Source: JAXHUH01 sp034211175
Lineage (GTDB): Bacteria; Actinomycetota; Acidimicrobiia; Acidimicrobiales; CAIXPF01
Direction: 5' to 3'
Length of the DNA: 64,000 nucleotides
Assembly (NCBI GenBank): GCA_034211175.1
Contig: JAXHUH010000169.1
Span: 10,841-74,840 of the forward strand
Position numbers and translations under genes: made by a program. Under the pieces are notes generated by a model that made no database searches, had not been told where the DNA came from, and saw only the letters and a list, made by a program, of their open reading frames with translations. Below, piece after piece: positions 14,932 through 23,403 of this stretch. Within the stretch, counting starts at the first letter, position 1. The number at the start of each line of letters is the position of its first letter.

Positions 14932-15528
14932 TCAGGACAATCGCAGGTCGGGGTCGGCCCGCAGGTGGGCGGTCTCGTTCAACGAGACGATCGACCGCTC
15001 ACCGCTGGACGCACCGAGGAAGCGATTGATCGAGGTGTAGTCGGGGTTGAAGAACAGTCGGGGCTCCAGGCCCAGCAGGTGGGACGCCCAGACGTTGATC
15101 ACGCCGCCGTGGCACACCACTGCGACCCGCTGCCCACGATGGGAGACCACCACCTCTTCGAGGGTGGCGGTCACCTCCCGGGCGAAGCCGGCCCGGTCGA
15201 GTGCGGCTTCCTCGGCCAGGTATGCCCGCCAGGCCACCTTGTCCCGCCGGAGCACCTCGATGGGCACGTAGCTCGACCCGTCCGCGTCGAACTCCCGCAC
15301 CCCGTCGATCACCGTTGCCTCGCGGCCGAGCAGCCGCTCGAGCGGGGCCACCGTCTGGCGGGCTCGAGCCAGGGGGCTCACGTAGAGGGCGTCGACCGGT
15401 TCGGCTCCGAACCAGTCCGCCATGGCCAGCGCCTGGCGATGACCGATGTCGGTCAGTGGCGGGTCGGCCGGGCCGTCGGCCCCGTCGATGTGGTGAGGTC
15501 GAGCATGTCGGATCAGCACCAGCTCCAT
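14932..15528 (-). CDS. Histidine phosphatase family protein (phosphoglycerate-mutase-like)
   Basis: The 198-residue protein has the RHG-type motif as LIRHARPHH with the phospho-accepting His, the SPLARARQT box, and the second catalytic His in VVCHGGVINV. It is the cobC/GpmB-like branch, which hydrolyses phosphate monoesters. ATG 15528 starts directly at MELVLIRHARP; a TACCTT -10 box ends 9 nt upstream. The upstream in-frame extension is not family-like. Substrate unknown. Confidence 0.93.
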   Translation of the reverse strand: MELVLIRHARPHHIDGADGPADPPLTDIGHRQALAMADWFGAEPVDALYVSPLARARQTVAPLERLLGREATVIDGVREFDADGSSYVPIEVLRRDKVAWRAYLAEEAALDRAGFAREVTATLEEVVVSHRGQRVAVVCHGGVINVWASHLLGLEPRLFFNPDYTSINRFLGASSGERSIVSLNETAHLRADPDLRLS

Positions 15529-15608
15529 CGCGACCGAAGGTAACCGCCCGCGCTCGACCGCCCCGACGACCTCCTGCCGCCGCTCCACGGTGGCAACGCC
15601 CACTGCCG

Positions 15609-15734
15609 CCTCCTCGGCCCCGAGACCACTGCCAGGATGGCGATCCCCACGACGTCGGGGTCGCGGCGGAGCGCCATCAGCGCACCGGACATCCCGAAGG
15701 CGGAGATCCCGATCACGTCGAGCGTGGCGAGCAT
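15609..15734 (-). pseudogene. N-terminal fragment of a UPF0126/TRIC-type membrane protein
   Basis: From ATG 15734 the frame reads TLDVIGISAFGMSGALMAL and then RRDPDVVGIAILAVVSG, the first two membrane helices of the YicG/UPF0126 family. After about 42 residues the similarity stops and the frame continues as low-complexity Arg/Ser sequence. The rest of the gene is missing, so this is a remnant. Confidence 0.7.
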
Positions 15735-15783
15735 GCCGGGGGTTCCGGGCGACGCCGGCAGGTGGTCGGCGGAGGCGGCTCCG

Positions 15784-16533
15784 TCAGCTCGTGGTGGCTC
15801 GGACGGCCTCGTCGATGAGCTCGGCCACGGCTGCGGGTTGGGAGACGGTGACGGCGTGGGACGCTTCGATCTCGACGGTCGTCGAACCGGCTCGTTCGGC
15901 CATGAACCGCATCGAGTCGGCGGGGATCGCGAGGTCCTGCAACGTGACCATCGTCCAGGACGGGATCGTCCTCCAGGCCGCCTTGGTGGCGATGTCCTCC
16001 AGGGCCGACGCAGCGATCGGTCGCTGCGTCACCGCCATCAGGCGGGCCACGTGGGGGTCGACGTCGGCGGCGAACACGTCACCGAACCGATCCGGGTTGA
16101 TGTACAGATCGGTGCCGGTGCCCCCGTCGGGCAGCGGGAAGGGAACCGACTCGAGCGCGGGCCCGAGCTCACCGCCCGGGTACTTGGCGGCCAACTGGCC
16201 GGTGCTCTCGCCGGGTTCGAGGTTGAAGCTGGCGATGTAGACGAGGGCGGTCACGTTGGCGGCGCCGTCTGCGGCCTCGCTCATGACCGAGCCGCCGTAG
16301 GAGTGGCCGGCGACGACGACCGGCCCACCGAAGCCGTCGATGATGCTGCGCAGGTAGGCGGCATCGGACTGCAGGCCGCGCAGTGGGTTCGCCACCGCCA
16401 CGACCCGGTGTCCCCGCTGCTGGACGTCGGCGACGACGCCGTTCCAGCTGGCCGACTCGGCGAAGGCGCCGTGCATGAGCAGGATCGTCGGCCGTTCCTG
16501 CGTGGTGTCGAGGGTCTCGTTCGTGTCGCTCAC
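15784..16533 (-). CDS. Alpha/beta hydrolase
   Basis: The 249-residue protein has HGAFAESASW (oxyanion turn), the nucleophile elbow GHSYGG with its catalytic Ser and a C-terminal EIEASHAVTVSQP with the catalytic His. The wording resembles the AB-hydrolase family with salicylate esterase-like or haloperoxidase-like members common in actinobacteria. GTG 16533 follows a GGAG ribosome site about 8 nt upstream; the long upstream extension of the frame is noncoding-like. Its promoter region is shared with the divergent LAL regulator. Confidence 0.9.
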   Translation of the reverse strand: MSDTNETLDTTQERPTILLMHGAFAESASWNGVVADVQQRGHRVVAVANPLRGLQSDAAYLRSIIDGFGGPVVVAGHSYGGSVMSEAADGAANVTALVYIASFNLEPGESTGQLAAKYPGGELGPALESVPFPLPDGGTGTDLYINPDRFGDVFAADVDPHVARLMAVTQRPIAASALEDIATKAAWRTIPSWTMVTLQDLAIPADSMRFMAERAGSTTVEIEASHAVTVSQPAAVAELIDEAVRATTS

Positions 16534-16721
16534 GGGAGCATCTCCTGTGTCGGTCGGTGCTTGCGGTCCCCAGCATCCGCAGCGCGGCGCGTGGTCGAAT
16601 CCCCCGGCCGCGTAGTCACCGAGTGGGCCCGATTGCCCGCTCATCCCGGAACCGCAAGACTCGAACCGTCCCGAGTCGCCGGGCGAGAGGCCCGATCCCA
16701 CGGAGGTCGAGAGAGCTGGTC

Positions 16722-19457
16722 GTGCCCGCGCTGGTCGGACGGGACGAGGAGCTGGCCGCGATCGACGAGCTGCTCGATCGGGCGCGCGGCGGGATGAGCG
16801 GCGTGCTCGTCGTGCGTGGCGAGGCGGGCATCGGCAAGACCTCACTGCTCGACCACGTTGCCGCCTCGGCAGCGGACTTCGAGCTCCTCCGCGTCATCGG
16901 CATCGAGTCGGAGATGCACCTCGGGTTCGCCGGGCTCCACCAGCTCCTCACACCGTTCCTCGGCGGCATCGACGTGCTACCGCCGCCCCAGGCCCGCGCG
17001 CTGGCGGCGGCCTTCGGCATGACCGACGAGGCCGCACCCGACCAGTTCCTGATCGCCCTCGCCGCGTTGACGCTCATCACCTCCGCCGCGGAGCGCCGAC
17101 CGTTGCTCATCGTCCTCGACGATGCGCAGTGGCTGGATCCCGACAGCGCCGACGCGCTGGGCATCCTTGCCCGGCGGCTCCACGCCGACCGGGTGTGCCT
17201 GCTCATCTCGATGCGCGACGCCGCCGGTGACGGGCACCGGTTCGACGGGATCTCCTCCCTGACGCTGACGTCCCTGGGCGGCGACTCGTCGGTCGAGCTG
17301 CTCGAGCGCTCGCTGCAGGCCCCGGTCGCCGACGAGGTTCGCGATCGGTTGGTCGCCGACGCCCGTGGGAACCCACTCGCGCTGATCGAGTTCGGACGTG
17401 AGCTGTCCGCCGGCCAGCGAGCCGGGACCGAGCCACTCCCGCCGGCGCTACCGGTCGCCCGCGAGCTCGAGGGCCTCTTCCTCCGACAGCTCGACGCGCT
17501 CCCCGATGCAACGCAGCGCGTCCTGCTCGTCGTCGCCGCCGAACCGAGCGGCGACCTGACGACCGTGCTGCGCGCCGCCGCCGTGCTCGGTCTCGACGAG
17601 GGCGCGCTGGCACCGGCCCGGACCGCCGGCCTGCTCGCGGACGGACCCGGGCTGTCGTTTCGCCATCCGCTGGTCCGCGCAGCCGTGTACCAGCGCGCCG
17701 CGCCGGTCGAGCGGCGGCGCGCGCACGGCGCGTTGGCCGACGCGACCGACGCCGGTGACGAGCCGCTCCACCGTGCGTGGCACCGGGCGGTCGCCGCCGA
17801 CGCTCCCGATGACGACGTCGCCGGTGAGCTCGAGCGGGCCGCGCAGATCTCGGGCGGACGGGGCGGCTGTGCCGCCGCGTCGTCGTTGCTCACCCGGGCC
17901 GCCGAGCTGACCTCCGACCCCGAGGCGCGCGCCGCCCGTCACTTCGCCGCCGCGGTCGCTGACCTGACCGCCGGCAACACGACGCGGGCGCGGACGTCCC
18001 TGGAGCTCGCGCGGCCGGGCCTGCGCGACCCGTTGTTGGCCGCGCAGGCCCGGCGCGTCGAGGGCGCGATCGCGTACCTCGGTTCCGGCGGCGCGGACGG
18101 CGGCATCGTCGCGACGATGGTCGAGTCGGCACGGACACTCGCGCCGCTCGACGTGAACCTCGCCCGCGACGTCATCTTCGATACCCTGCCGATGGCGATC
18201 TACTTCGGTGCGTCGAGCGCGATCCCGGTCAGCGACATCGCCCGGCTCGCACGGACGTTCGAGCTGCCCCGGGGCGCTGCTCCGAGCTCCGCCGACCAGG
18301 CGCTCGACGCGATCGCCGCACTGTTCACCGAGGAGCTCGACACCTCGATCCCGCAGGCGCGGCGAGCGCTCGCCGCCGTGCTCGCCGATCCCGACATCTC
18401 GAGCCAACCCCGGTACCTGGCGAGGGCCTGCTACCTGCCCCAGGCGCTCAGCGACCACGATGCCTGGCTCACGCTGGCGTCAGCCTGCGTCGCGGCGAGT
18501 CGCGAGCAGGGCTCCTTCCAGAGCCTCCTGGAGGGCCTGAGCTATCTGCTCCTGCGCGAGATCTGCGTCGGATCGCTCGACGCCGCAGCCACCTACGCCG
18601 CCGAGCACCGTGAGTTCCAGGAGGCGGTCCAGCGGATGCCGAGCAGAACGGCCGCCGCACACGAGCTCATCGTGTCGGCATGGCGCGACAGCGAAGCCAC
18701 GGTGCGGGAACGGATCTCGGCGCTGGAGTCGGGGTCGCACGGTCTCGGCTACGTGATGATGCTCTGCCGCCAGGCACAGGTCATCCTGGCGCTGAGCTCG
18801 GGGAGCTACCAGGTGGCCTCCTCGCTGGTGCACGACAACTGGCTGCACAACCTGGGCCTCGGTGGCCTGCACGCTGCCGATGCCGTCGAAGCCCACGTTC
18901 GTGGAGGTGACCGGGAGGCGGCGCTGGAGCCCGCCCGGTACCTCGCCGACCGGGCGCGGGCCACCGGGAGCGGGTTCGACCGGGGCTTGCTGTCGCGCAG
19001 CACCGCACTGCTGTCGGACGAGGATGGTGCCGAGGCGGCCTTCCGCGACTCGATCGAGGAGCTGGGCGCCTGCGGGGCGCGGTTGCACGTGGCGCGCACG
19101 GAGCTGGTCTACGGCGAGTGGCTCCGACGACAGAAGCGTCGTCGTGACGCTCGCGAGCACCTCGAGGCGGCCCAGAGGACCTTCGAGGCCATGGGCGCGC
19201 GCAACTTCGCCGAGCGGGCCCGGGTCGAGCTCCGGGCCACCGGAGCGCACGCCCGCAAGCGCGTCGACGAGACCCGGGACGCGCTCACTCCGCAGGAATC
19301 ACAGGTCGCGCGTCTCGCGGCGGCCGGCCTCCACAACACCGAGATCGCCGAGCGGCTGTTCATCAGCGCCAGCACGGTCGACTACCACCTCCGCAAGGTG
19401 TACCGGAAGCTCGACATCACCTCGCGGCACGCGCTCGGGAGCCTGGTGTCGACATGA
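16722..19457 (+). CDS. LAL-type LuxR transcriptional regulator with AAA ATPase domain
   Basis: The protein of about 911 residues belongs to the large ATP-binding LuxR regulators. Walker A is GEAGIGKT near residue 36 and Walker B is LLIVLDDAQWLD near 128. A long alpha-helical TPR-like middle follows, and the C-terminal 65 residues are a LuxR helix-turn-helix (LTPQESQVARLAAAGLHNTE, ISASTVDYHLRKVYRKL). GTG 16722 is chosen because VGRDEELAAID follows at once, as in the family; the open frame extends upstream to 16557 but is not family-like. It may control the divergent hydrolase gene. Confidence 0.93.
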   Translation: MPALVGRDEELAAIDELLDRARGGMSGVLVVRGEAGIGKTSLLDHVAASAADFELLRVIGIESEMHLGFAGLHQLLTPFLGGIDVLPPPQARALAAAFGMTDEAAPDQFLIALAALTLITSAAERRPLLIVLDDAQWLDPDSADALGILARRLHADRVCLLISMRDAAGDGHRFDGISSLTLTSLGGDSSVELLERSLQAPVADEVRDRLVADARGNPLALIEFGRELSAGQRAGTEPLPPALPVARELEGLFLRQLDALPDATQRVLLVVAAEPSGDLTTVLRAAAVLGLDEGALAPARTAGLLADGPGLSFRHPLVRAAVYQRAAPVERRRAHGALADATDAGDEPLHRAWHRAVAADAPDDDVAGELERAAQISGGRGGCAAASSLLTRAAELTSDPEARAARHFAAAVADLTAGNTTRARTSLELARPGLRDPLLAAQARRVEGAIAYLGSGGADGGIVATMVESARTLAPLDVNLARDVIFDTLPMAIYFGASSAIPVSDIARLARTFELPRGAAPSSADQALDAIAALFTEELDTSIPQARRALAAVLADPDISSQPRYLARACYLPQALSDHDAWLTLASACVAASREQGSFQSLLEGLSYLLLREICVGSLDAAATYAAEHREFQEAVQRMPSRTAAAHELIVSAWRDSEATVRERISALESGSHGLGYVMMLCRQAQVILALSSGSYQVASSLVHDNWLHNLGLGGLHAADAVEAHVRGGDREAALEPARYLADRARATGSGFDRGLLSRSTALLSDEDGAEAAFRDSIEELGACGARLHVARTELVYGEWLRRQKRRRDAREHLEAAQRTFEAMGARNFAERARVELRATGAHARKRVDETRDALTPQESQVARLAAAGLHNTEIAERLFISASTVDYHLRKVYRKLDITSRHALGSLVST

Positions 19458-19550
19458 TGTCCCGCTCGTTCCGATCGCCGGCGTCCACCTGATCCTCCTC
19501 CGGCGGGGGTGGGGGTGTCGCCGCCGCATCGGCTCGGTCGCGCGGCTCGG

Positions 19551-20087
19551 TCAGTCCAGTCGCCCAGCCGGCCGGCGTGGATCCGATCCGAGGTATCGGG
19601 CGACGAGCAGGACGGCCGCGCCGAGGCCGACGCCGAGCGCGGCGCCCAGCCAGTTGTCGACGACGTCGGCGGCGTCGCACGAGCGGCCGACCGCCGGTGT
19701 GAGCTGCACGAGCTCGAGGATGGGTGGCGTGCTCGCCACCGCGGCGAGTGCGATCCACCGATGGACGCGCGTCGCCGGTACGAGCATCGCGAGTGCGCCG
19801 AGCGGTACGTACAGCAGCACGTTCAACAGGCGCTGGTCATCGTGCCGCCACCCGAGGAGGTCACCGGCGCCCGTGAACACGCACGACGAACCGGCGCCCT
19901 CGCTCGTGCTCGGAGCGAGCGCGACCGCGACGGTGACGACGTAGCACCACGTTGCAACGGCCGCCATCGCAGCCCGAGCTCGGCCGCGATCGCCGCGCAG
20001 ACGGAGGTAGACGGGCACGACTCCCAGTGCCGCCGCGACGGCGACGGCGAGCACCAGAGCCGGCACCCGGTAGCCCATCACGTGCAT
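19551..20087 (-). CDS. VanZ-like membrane protein
   Basis: The 178-residue protein has about five hydrophobic segments and the VanZ-family pattern: NVLLYVPLGALA, then ILELVQL and a C-terminal ADVVDNWLGAALGVGLGA. VanZ gives low-level teicoplanin resistance in enterococci, but most homologues have unknown roles in the envelope. The start may be ATG 20087 or ATG 20078. It is convergent with the LAL gene and lies just downstream of the epimerase gene. Confidence 0.85.
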   Translation of the reverse strand: MHVMGYRVPALVLAVAVAAALGVVPVYLRLRGDRGRARAAMAAVATWCYVVTVAVALAPSTSEGAGSSCVFTGAGDLLGWRHDDQRLLNVLLYVPLGALAMLVPATRVHRWIALAAVASTPPILELVQLTPAVGRSCDAADVVDNWLGAALGVGLGAAVLLVARYLGSDPRRPAGRLD

Positions 20088-20129
20088 CAGCGCCTCCCGC
20101 GCTCGGTGTCGCGTTGCGCCCGCCGAGTG

Positions 20130-21218
20130 CTACGTGCTGACCGTGACATCGCCGTCGGTGCCGTGCGGCGTGACCTCGGCGATGGCGAGGAGCGACTCGA
20201 CACAGTCGCGGATCGAGTCGTCGAAGGGCCGGAACGTGACCGGCACCGCGGCCCGGATCCGGTCGTTGCGCAGGCTCAGGCCCGCCCAGATCGATCGGAA
20301 CTCGTCCTCGCGCGCCTGCCAGCGGTCGGGCGCCGGATCGGTGATCGTGCCGGGGTCGTAGCCGAGCTCGGGGAGCAGCCGACCGATGGAGGCGCAGATG
20401 TCTTCGTAGTCGCGCCTCTCCGTCGACCAGGCGAGGTACCGCTCACCGTTCGCGACCTTGTCGCTCTCGAGCAGACCGATGTGGCACGCGGCGTCGTCAC
20501 GGACATCGACCGGCATCCACGGCCGGTACGGCCCGGTGCCGTGGAAGATCTCGCAGCGCCCCTCGAGCATCTGGGCGATCAGGTGCTGCCACGGCCCACC
20601 GGTGCGGTGATGAGGCGACAGGATCGGGCCGACGTTGTCGCCTGGGCAGACCGTGATCGCGTCCCAGCCGCCGCTGGCCGCAGCCGCATCGGCGAACGCT
20701 CGCTGGGCGATCACCTTGCCCATCGAGTAGCCCTGGCCCCGCTCGGGCGTCCGCTTCGGGTTCTCGTCGTCCGGTTCGCGGTCCTCGTCGATGATCGGCC
20801 GCCGCACCAGTTCGTTGATGTCGACCTCCGAGATGACCGCGGCGATGCTCGAGGTCACGACGACACGCCGGATCGAGCCGGACGACTCGACGCTGGCGAT
20901 GATGTGATCGCACGTCCGGCGCACGTAGTCGGGATCGTCGTAGCTGCTGACGTGGGAGACGTGGGCCACGCCGTCGCACCCGCGGAAGATGTCGTCGAAG
21001 CAGCCGGGCTCGTCCAGGTCGGCCGAGTGCAGCGTCAGGCGACCAGAGGCGTGGGCGTTCATCCGCCGGAGAAACCCGACCCGCGACTCGTCGTGCTCGT
21101 CGCGCACGCAGGCCCGCACCCGGTAGCCCCGCTCGAGCAGCCCCCGAACGACGTGCCCGCCGACGAAGCCCGCGGCTCCGGTCACGGCGATCACGCCCCC
21201 CTTCGGCACCGGCGCCAT
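20130..21218 (-). CDS. NAD-dependent epimerase/dehydratase (extended SDR)
   Basis: The 362-residue protein has the extended-SDR cofactor motif TGAAGFVGG near residue 14, the SSIAAV strand and a catalytic Tyr-xxx-Lys as GYSMGK. It is most like dihydroflavonol-4-reductase or cinnamoyl-CoA-reductase-type enzymes that reduce a carbonyl. ATG 21218 has no ribosome site of its own but overlaps the TGA of a 14-codon upstream frame that has a strong one. Downstream of the dioxygenase and methyltransferase genes, it is probably the third gene of that operon. Confidence 0.92.
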   Translation of the reverse strand: MAPVPKGGVIAVTGAAGFVGGHVVRGLLERGYRVRACVRDEHDESRVGFLRRMNAHASGRLTLHSADLDEPGCFDDIFRGCDGVAHVSHVSSYDDPDYVRRTCDHIIASVESSGSIRRVVVTSSIAAVISEVDINELVRRPIIDEDREPDDENPKRTPERGQGYSMGKVIAQRAFADAAAASGGWDAITVCPGDNVGPILSPHHRTGGPWQHLIAQMLEGRCEIFHGTGPYRPWMPVDVRDDAACHIGLLESDKVANGERYLAWSTERRDYEDICASIGRLLPELGYDPGTITDPAPDRWQAREDEFRSIWAGLSLRNDRIRAAVPVTFRPFDDSIRDCVESLLAIAEVTPHGTDGDVTVST

Positions 21219-21262
21219 CAGCGCGGCCTGCCCGTACGATCGAGCGAGCTGGTGGTTGCCAT
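21218..21262 (-). CDS. Possible 14-residue leader peptide coupled to the epimerase gene
   Basis: An ATG at 21262 with AGGAGG 5 nt upstream opens MATTSSLDRTGRPR and ends in a TGA that shares bases with the epimerase ATG (TGATG). The epimerase itself lacks a ribosome site, so its translation may depend on this short frame. Alternatively a frameshift once joined the two, or the peptide is only a loading site. Confidence 0.45.
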   Translation of the reverse strand: MATTSSLDRTGRPR

Positions 21263-21360
21263 GTGGTCCTCCTGACCCGTGCTGGCCAGCGAGCGAAGCA
21301 TCTTCGCATCCGCCCCGTCGAATCCATGGCGTCCGCCGGCCCGCCGAGGTGCCCGGGCGC

Positions 21361-22221
21361 CTACAGGTGCCCCGTGGCGAGGAGATCGGCCGGGTCGCGG
21401 AGGTCGACGCAACCCAGGTAGCCACCTCCGTGTGCCGTTGCATCGTGCATCGCGTAGCCGATGAGCTCCTGGGCCCGGCGGGGCAGGTCGCGTGCGACGT
21501 CCGGCGGGGTGGCCAGGGTGTTGTTCTCCTCCGGTCGCAGCCATCCGGCGACGTAGCTGAGGTGGACGCCCGCCCGGCCCCGGGTCGAGCGGTTGGTCCC
21601 GCCGGCATGGATGGTGGAGCCGAGGTAGACGACCCCGGCCCCGGCCGGCATCTCGGCCGGGACCAGCTCGTGCTCCTGCGGCGCGCGCCCGGGCTCCCAA
21701 CGGTGGCTCCCCGGCGCAACGACCGTGGCGCCGTTCTCCTCGGTGAACTCGTCGAGTGCGATGACCGAGGCCAGCTCGACCTCGGGATGGGGCTGCGGCA
21801 GGAAGGACCACACGTTCTGGTCGCGGTGGAGCCACTGCCTCGGCGCGCCGGGCTCGCGCACCATCAGGTGGCCGACGTTGAGCGTGTAGCTGGCGCAGTT
21901 CGGCCCGATGATGGCGTCGGCCGCGGCCAGCAGCACCGGGTGGAGCAGGATCGCGTCGACGAACGTGGCCGACTTGCCGGCCAGCCCGGTGACGTTGCGG
22001 ACGCCGCGGAAGAAGGACTGGAGGGCCTCGTTCACGTGGCGCATTTCCGGATCCGCGTCGTCGACGTGCGGCCGGACCTCGTCGAGCAATGCCGTGATCT
22101 GCCCATCGGCCACGAGGTCTTCGACGATGACCGCGCCGGCGTCCTCGATGGCCTCGATGATCGCCTCCGGCCCGTCGTCGCGACGGAGCCGAGGCAGTTC
22201 TGCGGTCGATAGGGGAGCCAT
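21361..22221 (-). CDS. Phytanoyl-CoA dioxygenase (PhyH) family oxygenase
   Basis: The 286-residue protein is a non-haem iron, 2-oxoglutarate-dependent oxygenase. The iron-binding HxD is in WLHRDQNVW, the distal His in GSTIHAGGTNRS, followed by the Arg that binds 2-oxoglutarate (RGRAGVHLSY). The length fits the family. It follows the methyltransferase stop by 5 nt and precedes the epimerase by about 100 nt. PhyH-type enzymes often hydroxylate specialised metabolites in actinobacteria; the substrate is unknown. Confidence 0.93.
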   Translation of the reverse strand: MAPLSTAELPRLRRDDGPEAIIEAIEDAGAVIVEDLVADGQITALLDEVRPHVDDADPEMRHVNEALQSFFRGVRNVTGLAGKSATFVDAILLHPVLLAAADAIIGPNCASYTLNVGHLMVREPGAPRQWLHRDQNVWSFLPQPHPEVELASVIALDEFTEENGATVVAPGSHRWEPGRAPQEHELVPAEMPAGAGVVYLGSTIHAGGTNRSTRGRAGVHLSYVAGWLRPEENNTLATPPDVARDLPRRAQELIGYAMHDATAHGGGYLGCVDLRDPADLLATGHL

Positions 22222-22226
22222 GTCGT

Positions 22227-23333
22227 TCAGTGCTCCAGCCGATAGAAGCGGAAGAAGTCGTTCTCGATGGGGAGGACCTCGATGCCCGAGAACCCCGCGT
22301 CGGTCACGTAGCGATCCAGGGTGGGCCTCCGCATGACGGCGCCGGTGGCGACGGACTCGGCAGCGTTGCGCCCGTCGGGCAGGCAGCAGATCAGGCTGAA
22401 CCCGTAGATGAACTGCTCGACCGGGTCGGGCTCGCCGGTGAATCGATCGCCGACCCGCTCGTCCATCACGATGACCGTGCCACCCGGCTCGACCATCGCC
22501 TTCATCGCCGCCAGCACCGAGACGGGGTCGGCCATGTCGTGGATGCACTCGAGCGCCAGCACGAGGTCGTAGCCGTCGGCGCGCACCTCGCCCGCGTCGA
22601 CGGTGTGGAAGTGGACCCGGTCGGCGACCCCGGCCTCGGCGGCGTGGGCGCGGGCCTTCTCGACGGAGGGCCCGTCGACGTCGTAGCCGTCGACCCGCGC
22701 CCGGGGATAGGCGCGGGCGATGCCGATCGAGGACCAGCCGAGGCCACAGCCGACGTCGGCGACGGTGCCGCCGTCACGGAGCGTGGCGTCGACCTCCGGG
22801 ATCGATGCGAGGTACTCCTGGCCGAGGAGGTTGAGGAACATCGGTCGGTTGGCCTCGGCCTGACCGCAGCGGGCGCCGTCGCCGTGCTGGTGCCAGCCGA
22901 ACCCGGTACCCGTGCGGTACGTCTCGATGACGTCGTAGAGGCTTCGTCCCAACGACGTCGCGAGCCCCGGGAACGGCGCCATGTAGGCCACGCTCGATCG
23001 GTTCGTGAGGACCTCGACCGCCTCCGGGGCGATGGCGAAGCGCCGCTCGGTCGGAGCCGCGTCGGCGTCCTCGACGCTCAGGTAGCCGGTCACGGTCTGC
23101 TGCTCCAGCCACTCGCGGGCGTAGCGCTCGTCGGTCTGCGTGGCGGCGGCGAGCTCGGCCGAGGTCATCGAGCGCGCCGTGGCGAGCGCGTCGTACCAGC
23201 CGAGGGTCACGCCGATGGTCGTGGCGTAGGTGCTCATCGTGCCGAGGAGGTCGGCGAACACCTTGTCGGCGAAGGTCCCGACGGCCTCGTCGCTCGGGTG
23301 CTCGTCGTGCTCGGGGATCTGGGTCGCTGTCAT
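22227..23333 (-). CDS. SAM-dependent methyltransferase with N-terminal winged-helix domain
   Basis: The 368-residue protein has an N-terminal helical, winged-helix-like part (LGWYDALATARSMTSAELAA, then TDERYAREWLEQ) and a C-terminal methyltransferase domain with motif I VADVGCGLGWSSIGIA and acidic YDVDGPS. This arrangement matches mycobacterial Rv2258c-type proteins and O-methyltransferases. ATG 23333 is preferred to GTG 23342 because AAGG lies 8 nt before it. It heads a leftward operon with PhyH and the epimerase, divergent from the SARP regulator. Confidence 0.92.
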   Translation of the reverse strand: MTATQIPEHDEHPSDEAVGTFADKVFADLLGTMSTYATTIGVTLGWYDALATARSMTSAELAAATQTDERYAREWLEQQTVTGYLSVEDADAAPTERRFAIAPEAVEVLTNRSSVAYMAPFPGLATSLGRSLYDVIETYRTGTGFGWHQHGDGARCGQAEANRPMFLNLLGQEYLASIPEVDATLRDGGTVADVGCGLGWSSIGIARAYPRARVDGYDVDGPSVEKARAHAAEAGVADRVHFHTVDAGEVRADGYDLVLALECIHDMADPVSVLAAMKAMVEPGGTVIVMDERVGDRFTGEPDPVEQFIYGFSLICCLPDGRNAAESVATGAVMRRPTLDRYVTDAGFSGIEVLPIENDFFRFYRLEH

Positions 23334-23403
23334 GACCGCCACCTTGACGAACGCCGTCGCGGCGTGGTCACGGCTCGATTGCAGCGATGCTCATACTGGC
23401 GCC

